Source of the DNA: a virus
Virus record (IMG/VR): IMGVR_UViG_3300008113_000385
Coordinates: 1-23,579 of that record
Length of the DNA: 23,579 nucleotides
Strand: one strand, 5' to 3'
In this document: positions 19,330 through 23,579 of the stretch, one piece after another
How the letters are laid out: every line of letters begins with the position of its first letter
Numbering within the stretch: the stretch's first letter is position 1
The notes under the pieces: generated by a model
What the model was told of the DNA's origin: nothing
The model's database searches: none
The model's input: only the letters and a program-made list of their open reading frames with translations
Translations under genes and position numbers: made by a program

Positions 19330-20743
19330 TATAGATGTTCAAAAACTCTTTTTACAGATGATGCTAACAAATGCAGAATTGTATACTAGAGTTATGAACA
19401 TTATGAATCCACAAAACTTTGATAAGTCAATCAGACCGGTTGCTGAGTTTATGGTGGAGTATAGTGAGAAGTATAGTTTATTGCCGGACAGTAAACAAAT
19501 CAAAGCAACAACAGGAATTCAATTAGATACAATTGATGAATTCGGAGACAAACATACTGAGTGGTTCTTAGAAGAATTTGAATCATTCACTAAGCGACAA
19601 GAATTAGAACGTGCGATATTAAAGTCAGCCGACTTACTTGAGAAAGGTGACTTTGGCCCTGTAGAAAAATTAATCAAAGAAGCGGTACAGATTAGTTTGC
19701 AACGAGACATGGGTACAGATTACTTTGCTGACCCTAAAGCACGTATTAACAAATACTTTAATGCAGGTGGACAACAAAGCACAGGCTGGCCACAGATGGA
19801 CAAACTATTATATGGTGGTTTCAGTCGCGGTGAATTGAACATCTTTGCAGGTGGCTCAGGCTCAGGTAAGAGTTTAGTAATGATGAATATTGCATTGAAC
19901 TGGTTGAACATGGGACTAAGCGGCGTTTATATCTCATTGGAACTTTCAGAAGAATTAACTTCATTGAGAACAGATGCAATGTTGACTATGATGAGTACTA
20001 GAGATATTCGTAAAGATATTGACGGCACTGAATTAAAAGTAAAAATGGCGAGTAAGAAAGCAGGCAAATATCGTGTTAAGGGCTTACCCGCACAAAGCAA
20101 CGTAAACGATATTCGTTCATACTTAAAAGAAGTGCAAATTCAGACCGGTATTAAAGTTGACTTTGTTATGATTGATTACTTAGACTTGGTTATGCCAGTG
20201 AGTGTTAAAGTCAATCCAAACGACCAGTTTATCAAAGACAAGTATGTAAGTGAAGAATTGCGTAATCTGTCAAAAGAACTAGGAATTCTCATGGTAACTG
20301 CAAGTCAGTTGAATCGTAGTGCAGTGGAAGAAATTGAGTTTGACCATAGTCATATTGCAGGTGGTATTAGTAAGATTAACACAGCAGATAACGTGTTTGG
20401 TATCTTTACAAGTCGTAGTATGCGTGAACGTGGTAAGTATCAGATTCAATGTATGAAAAGTCGTAGTTCTACTGGGGTAGGACAAAAGATTGACTTGGAA
20501 TACAATATTGAGACTATGCGTATCACAGATGAAGATCCGGATGGATATGCGGATCAGCAAGCTAAATACAGGCCAGCCCCAAGTCCCAACGATATAATGA
20601 ATAGACTAAAACCTCAGTCATCTGTAAGTTCTACGATGGACGCTATTAATAAAGAAGTGGAACCGGAAAATAAGCTAATTTCAGCTAATCCTCAGGGAAC
20701 AGCACTTAAAAAGCTATTAAACACTTTGACTAAACAAAACTAA
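19313..20743 (+). CDS. 41: Replicative DNA helicase gp41 (DnaB-like)
   Basis: A 476-residue hexameric 5'-3' helicase (T4 gp41 is 475). The helical N-terminal domain covers 1-130. Walker A is GGSGSGKS (180-187) and Walker B is VDFVMIDYLDL (282-292). MVTASQLNRS is the DnaB-family H3-like block. IAGGISKINTADNVFGI and SRSSTGVGQKIDLEYN close the core. The start is TTG 19313, preceded by AAGGAAG about 7-10 nt upstream; the first in-frame ATG would remove conserved N-terminal sequence. It overlaps the primase gene by 17 nt. The C-terminal ~75 residues are a low-complexity tail that probably contacts primase or loader. Confidence 0.93.
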   Translation: MQKDYNIDVQKLFLQMMLTNAELYTRVMNIMNPQNFDKSIRPVAEFMVEYSEKYSLLPDSKQIKATTGIQLDTIDEFGDKHTEWFLEEFESFTKRQELERAILKSADLLEKGDFGPVEKLIKEAVQISLQRDMGTDYFADPKARINKYFNAGGQQSTGWPQMDKLLYGGFSRGELNIFAGGSGSGKSLVMMNIALNWLNMGLSGVYISLELSEELTSLRTDAMLTMMSTRDIRKDIDGTELKVKMASKKAGKYRVKGLPAQSNVNDIRSYLKEVQIQTGIKVDFVMIDYLDLVMPVSVKVNPNDQFIKDKYVSEELRNLSKELGILMVTASQLNRSAVEEIEFDHSHIAGGISKINTADNVFGIFTSRSMRERGKYQIQCMKSRSSTGVGQKIDLEYNIETMRITDEDPDGYADQQAKYRPAPSPNDIMNRLKPQSSVSSTMDAINKEVEPENKLISANPQGTALKKLLNTLTKQN

Positions 20744-20748
20744 AATCA

Positions 20749-20756
20749 GATAAATA
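20749..20756 (+). promoter_or_regulatory. Late promoter octamer GATAAATA
   Basis: One base from the consensus. It lies 19 nt before ATG 20776, with TAGGAT (20761-20766) as a likely ribosome binding site. It separates the replication genes from the late block downstream. Confidence 0.6.
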
Positions 20757-20775
20757 CTAGTAGGATAATTATATC

Positions 20776-21021
20776 ATGCAAAGAAAAACACGTAGCCTAT
20801 TGGAAGAATTGGAAGCAGTCGGTCAAAACCGTGATACAAAACATATCATTGAAAGCCGTGCCCACAACATTATCACAAGTGCTATTAATCTATTAGAAAT
20901 GATTAATAAACACTATGATAGCGAAAAGGCTCAAATCCTAGAGAGAAAACTGTTAAGTGCTATAAAATCCAGAGACCAAGGTAGATTTAGTAAAAGTCTG
21001 AGGAAAAATAATGAAACTTAA
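20776..21021 (+). CDS. Small conserved T4-like phage protein
   Basis: An 81-residue all-helical protein: KTRSLLEELEAVGQNRDTKH, IIESRAHNIITSAINLLEMI and ERKLLSAIKSRDQGRFSKSL. Similar small proteins (RKTR.LLEEL...RD..H.IESRA.N.I.SA.NL) occur in T4-like cyanophages as I recall. The role is unknown. It follows gp41 but has its own late promoter. It overlaps the next gene by 11 nt. Confidence 0.8.
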   Translation: MQRKTRSLLEELEAVGQNRDTKHIIESRAHNIITSAINLLEMINKHYDSEKAQILERKLLSAIKSRDQGRFSKSLRKNNET

Positions 21022-22087
21022 AGAAGTTATAGTAGAATATGATGAGTCAAACATTCCCTTATATAGAAGAATAGGAATTGATACTCCGGCACGTAATGCC
21101 GCAGAGGCTAAAAAAACATTCATCAACAGATTTTTAGAATATATCAAGCAAAATAAGGCTTCAATTAAAGCGGCTGGTATGGGCGCACCAGACATTGAAA
21201 GAATGGCTCAAACATATTTGACAAAATATAACTGGCATGCAGATCCAGAACAACAAGCTATAATCAAAAAACTTAGTGACGAAGCACTAAAAAGTAATTC
21301 AGGTGCTGTAAAATTAGCCAACTATATGTATAGTGTGGGGAGCCAGCAATTTATCAATCCACGTACCGGAGTAGCCATGGGCGATCCGTCTGCTGGAGGA
21401 AGAGGTGGCGCCGGTGGTAGCGGAGGAAGAGGTGGCGCCGGTGGTGCTGGTGGTGCTGGTGGTCAAACTACACCTGATGTAAGATTAGAACCTAACTCAG
21501 TTCAAGCAATAAACTTAATTAACAAAATGTCATCGGCTGATTATGTTGATGATTTAGCACAAGTTACTAAAACTGCAATGGGTAAATTGTATAAATTAAA
21601 TCCACAGAAGTACAAAGAGTTATACCAAGAAGTGTTGACAGGCAAGACGCAAAAAACCCCAGACCAAATAAGACAAGAAAAATTAAAGAACTTGTCACAG
21701 CAAGACTGGGAACAAAATGAGCGCGGTAAAGAAATGACTACGCCTACTGATTCAGGTGCTATGACTAATATGGCAGGTAAATTAGGTGCACCAGCTGATA
21801 CTAGTCCAGGCGCAGGAGCATTTTCTTCAATGAACAAATCATTAGGTGGTCCAGAAACTATACCACCAGAAGTAACACCGGGAGATACACGTTCGCAAAA
21901 ATTTGACAAGGCTGCGATGAATGCACGTGCTGGAATGACAGATGTTCCCGCACCAACTGATTATGATGCTAAACGTGCTTTGGCAGCTAAAAATGCACAA
22001 GCAAGTATGAAGCCAAAATTTGATCCTGATGACAATCCAAACATAGTTCGCGGAGCAAACGAATCACGTAGATTTTATAGAAGATAA
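21011..22087 (+). CDS. Late protein of unknown function with a Gly-rich hinge
   Basis: A 358-residue protein, with GAGGAAA just before ATG 21011. The helical N-terminal domain (1-125) contains AAEAKKTFINRFLEYIKQNK and PDIERMAQTYLTKYNW. It is followed by a Gly/Ala/Arg hinge (about 127-152) encoded by short direct repeats. A helical middle (160-240) contains INKMSSADYVDDLAQ and KLYKLNPQKYKELYQEVLTG, and a long Gly/Pro/Ala-rich tail ends in SRRFYRR. The modular, disordered composition suggests a virion or scaffold-associated protein. No enzyme motif is recognised. It overlaps the next ATG by 1 nt (TAATG). Confidence 0.7.
   Translation: MKLKEVIVEYDESNIPLYRRIGIDTPARNAAEAKKTFINRFLEYIKQNKASIKAAGMGAPDIERMAQTYLTKYNWHADPEQQAIIKKLSDEALKSNSGAVKLANYMYSVGSQQFINPRTGVAMGDPSAGGRGGAGGSGGRGGAGGAGGAGGQTTPDVRLEPNSVQAINLINKMSSADYVDDLAQVTKTAMGKLYKLNPQKYKELYQEVLTGKTQKTPDQIRQEKLKNLSQQDWEQNERGKEMTTPTDSGAMTNMAGKLGAPADTSPGAGAFSSMNKSLGGPETIPPEVTPGDTRSQKFDKAAMNARAGMTDVPAPTDYDAKRALAAKNAQASMKPKFDPDDNPNIVRGANESRRFYRR
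21395..21445 (+). repeat. Two 24-bp direct repeats coding a Gly-rich hinge
   Basis: Copies at 21395-21418 and 21422-21445 have a period of 27 nt, so the reading frame is kept (nine codons). They are followed by further GGTGCTGGT units. They encode GGRGGAGGS-type sequence and look like expansion by slippage or unequal recombination. Confidence 0.8.
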
Positions 22088-23286
22088 TGAGTACCGAATC
22101 TATTAGAGGTCTAGTAACTAGACTTGAATCATTAAACGAGGAGCAAGAATTAACAAAGGCTCACGTTGAACATCCTGAGGATTTAGTATTTCAGTCAGGC
22201 GGACAAGGAGCACAACAAGGTTTACAAGCAATAGTTGACACTGTAAAGAACCCGGGTGCAATCACTATCAAATGGGACGGATATCCTGCATTGATATTTG
22301 GTACTGGTATAGACGGCAGATTCATTGTATGTGACAAACACATGTTTAATAAAAAAGATGGTTCAGGTCATGTAACTAGTCCAGAAGCATTTGCCGCATA
22401 CGACAGAGCCAGGGGTATTGAACGTGGTGATTTAGTTAACATCATTGCTAGAATATGGCCCGGATTAAAAAAATCTTATTCAGGTAAAGGATTCTATTGG
22501 GGCGACTTATTGTTTAGTCAACCATTGCAAGAAGAAAATGGATTATATACTTTTAAAGCAAATCCAAATGGTATAAAATATACAGTAGAAGCCGAAGGCA
22601 ATGAAATAGGACAGTTGATAGGGGGCAAAGTAGGCGGAATAGCAGTACATCAATATATTCCACCTGAGGCAGACAATGTGCAGTATGCACAGTTGTTAAA
22701 TGGAAGTATAGGGCAATTGAAGAACAATAGCAATGTTGCTATCATTCCTGCTAAGATGCCAATGGTTCCTAAACTAAAAATAAACAAAACTATGATTGCT
22801 AAAACTCAACGAGAAATAGACAAGAATAAAGCTGCCGCAGACGCATTCATTTTGCGTGTGCCACCTGGGGTTAAAACTGTATTTCCGTTAATGTGTACAG
22901 TATTCATCAACAAGAAAATCGTAGCCGGTAATCTAGACAATCTAGTAGAAGAATTTGTTGAATTTGCTAAAGCTAGAAAAATGACAGAACCAGTCTATAA
23001 GAAATTATTTGGGTATGATATTCAAGATCCAGAAGGAAACATAGAGCATGTACCGGGTCACTTTGATACTAACTCTGCTGGTATTACCGCGGCTTTTGCT
23101 ATATGGATTGCATTGTATAATCTTAAAATGCAAGTTGTTCCGCAATTGGACGCTGCCGCAGAAGCTAGCCCAGTCAAGGGTTATCTAGCAGACGGAACAC
23201 AAACTCAAGAGGGTTTTGTCAGTCACGGAATCAAACTTATCAACAGAATGGGCTTTAGCCGTCAAAATTTAGCCTCTAGAGGCTAA
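22087..23286 (+). CDS. Phage protein with a KWDG nucleotidyltransferase/ligase-like motif
   Basis: A 399-residue protein. HVEHPEDLVFQSGGQGAQQG (25-44) is followed by AITIKWDGYPALIFG (58-72), whose K-x-D-G resembles motif I of covalent nucleotidyltransferases (DNA/RNA ligases). GRFIVCDKHMF follows, then GFYWGDLLF (about 138-146), which could serve as motif III (x-G-E/D). KVGGIAVHQYI (about 184-194) and PKLKINK (about 232-238) sit roughly where motifs IV and V would be, but they are weak. It recalls the phage family DUF6267 in architecture, from memory. An end-sealing or nucleotidyl-transfer activity is inference. The stop codon lies inside an 18-bp palindrome. Confidence 0.65.
   Translation: MSTESIRGLVTRLESLNEEQELTKAHVEHPEDLVFQSGGQGAQQGLQAIVDTVKNPGAITIKWDGYPALIFGTGIDGRFIVCDKHMFNKKDGSGHVTSPEAFAAYDRARGIERGDLVNIIARIWPGLKKSYSGKGFYWGDLLFSQPLQEENGLYTFKANPNGIKYTVEAEGNEIGQLIGGKVGGIAVHQYIPPEADNVQYAQLLNGSIGQLKNNSNVAIIPAKMPMVPKLKINKTMIAKTQREIDKNKAAADAFILRVPPGVKTVFPLMCTVFINKKIVAGNLDNLVEEFVEFAKARKMTEPVYKKLFGYDIQDPEGNIEHVPGHFDTNSAGITAAFAIWIALYNLKMQVVPQLDAAAEASPVKGYLADGTQTQEGFVSHGIKLINRMGFSRQNLASRG
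23269..23286 (+). terminator. 18-bp perfect palindrome over the stop codon
   Basis: TTAGCCTCTAGAGGCTAA is fully self-complementary: a 7-bp RNA stem with a CTAG loop that includes the stop codon TAA. A T7 run (23299-23305) lies 12 nt downstream, too far for a standard terminator. It may act as a 3'-end stabiliser or weak terminator before the late promoter at 23314. Confidence 0.45.
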
Positions 23287-23313
23287 CCAAAACCAACATT
23301 TTTTTGTTCCAGG

Positions 23314-23321
23314 CATAAATA
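23314..23321 (+). promoter_or_regulatory. Late promoter octamer CATAAATA
   Basis: GGCATAAATA is the same ten-base string as before gp32 (3635-3644). It lies about 45 nt upstream of ATG 23367, with AAAGGAA as ribosome binding site. Confidence 0.6.
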
Positions 23322-23366
23322 AATGTATGAATCTATATGATTCAAAACATTTAAAGGAATAATATC

Positions 23367-23579
23367 ATGGCATTTACAACACGTACTCACGGTGACTTTC
23401 AACCAGTAATGAACTATGACGCAGCCAGCTATACAGTTGGTGCAGTTAACGCAGTTACATCAGCGGCTCCAGTTCAACCACAAGGTCCAAAGTTAGACTT
23501 CTTCACAATCGCTTTAGCTGATTTGGCTACAGACGGTACAGTATTATTGAATTGCATCAACGCAATCCAACAATTAGCT
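23367..23579 (+). CDS. Late phage protein, N-terminal part (runs off the window)
   Basis: 71 codons are visible, beginning MAFTTRTHGDFQPVMNYDAA and continuing SYTVGAVNAVTSAAPVQPQG, PKLDFFTIALADLA. The opening recalls small late or structural proteins of T4-like environmental phages with a VQPQGPKLDFF block. It has a good ribosome binding site and a late promoter, so high late expression is expected. Function not recognised; the 3' end is missing. Confidence 0.75.
   Translation, partial: MAFTTRTHGDFQPVMNYDAASYTVGAVNAVTSAAPVQPQGPKLDFFTIALADLATDGTVLLNCINAIQQLA

Noticed and set aside
1-23579. tRNA genes, CRISPR arrays, insertion sequences, integrase or attachment sites
   Set aside because: None was seen on reading either strand. 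The only repeats are the promoter duplication and short in-gene repeats.

Overview
This window is a piece of an AT-rich, strictly lytic-type T4-like myovirus genome (Caudoviricetes), probably environmental. It carries the T4 replication and recombination core: large terminase, gp32, UvsX, UvsY, UvsW, a gp62-like clamp-loader subunit, DexA-like exonuclease, gp61 primase and gp41 helicase. It also carries T4-type late promoter octamers ((T/G/C)ATAAATA) and near-perfect host sigma-70 promoters (TTGACA-N17-TATAAT). The host is not directly visible. The consensus sigma-70 promoters and one small proteobacterial-type protein (4801-5040) would fit a proteobacterium, but that is inference.

Layout. 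(1) 1-3592: C-terminal nuclease half of the large terminase, then two long acidic or coiled-coil proteins of unknown function behind a late promoter. (2) 3593-7714: gp32 with both a sigma-70 and a late promoter plus a structured leader, a small protein, UvsX, a small acidic protein, UvsY and an unknown protein. This is the homologous-recombination block. (3) 7715-8909: a duplicated sigma-70 promoter driving an orphan AAA+ ATPase that ends in an intrinsic terminator. (4) 8910-11502: a HARP-domain-like protein translationally coupled to the UvsW fork-remodelling helicase. (5) 11488-17146: a tightly overlapping run from a sigma-70 promoter that abuts its start codon. It holds a conserved hypothetical, gp62-like, a C2H2 zinc-finger protein, eight small ORFs sharing a C-terminal F-x-F...DA..F.LRW signature (interrupted by a 40-residue membrane protein and a glutamine-amidotransferase-like protein), a DexA/DnaQ exonuclease and a 198-residue miniature relative of DNA polymerase III alpha. 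(6) 17117-18317: a minus-strand conserved hypothetical and a plus-strand structural-type protein, fired by divergent late promoters. (7) 18318-20743: primase gp61 and helicase gp41. (8) 20744-23579: late genes, namely a small conserved protein, a Gly-rich protein, a protein with a KWDG nucleotidyltransferase/ligase-like motif, and the start of another late protein that runs off the window.

The most interesting parts are the tandem small-protein family (13230-15988), the exonuclease plus mini-DnaE pair (15990-17146), and the separate HARP-like protein coupled to UvsW (9005-11502). No tRNA, CRISPR array, insertion sequence, integrase or attachment site was seen.
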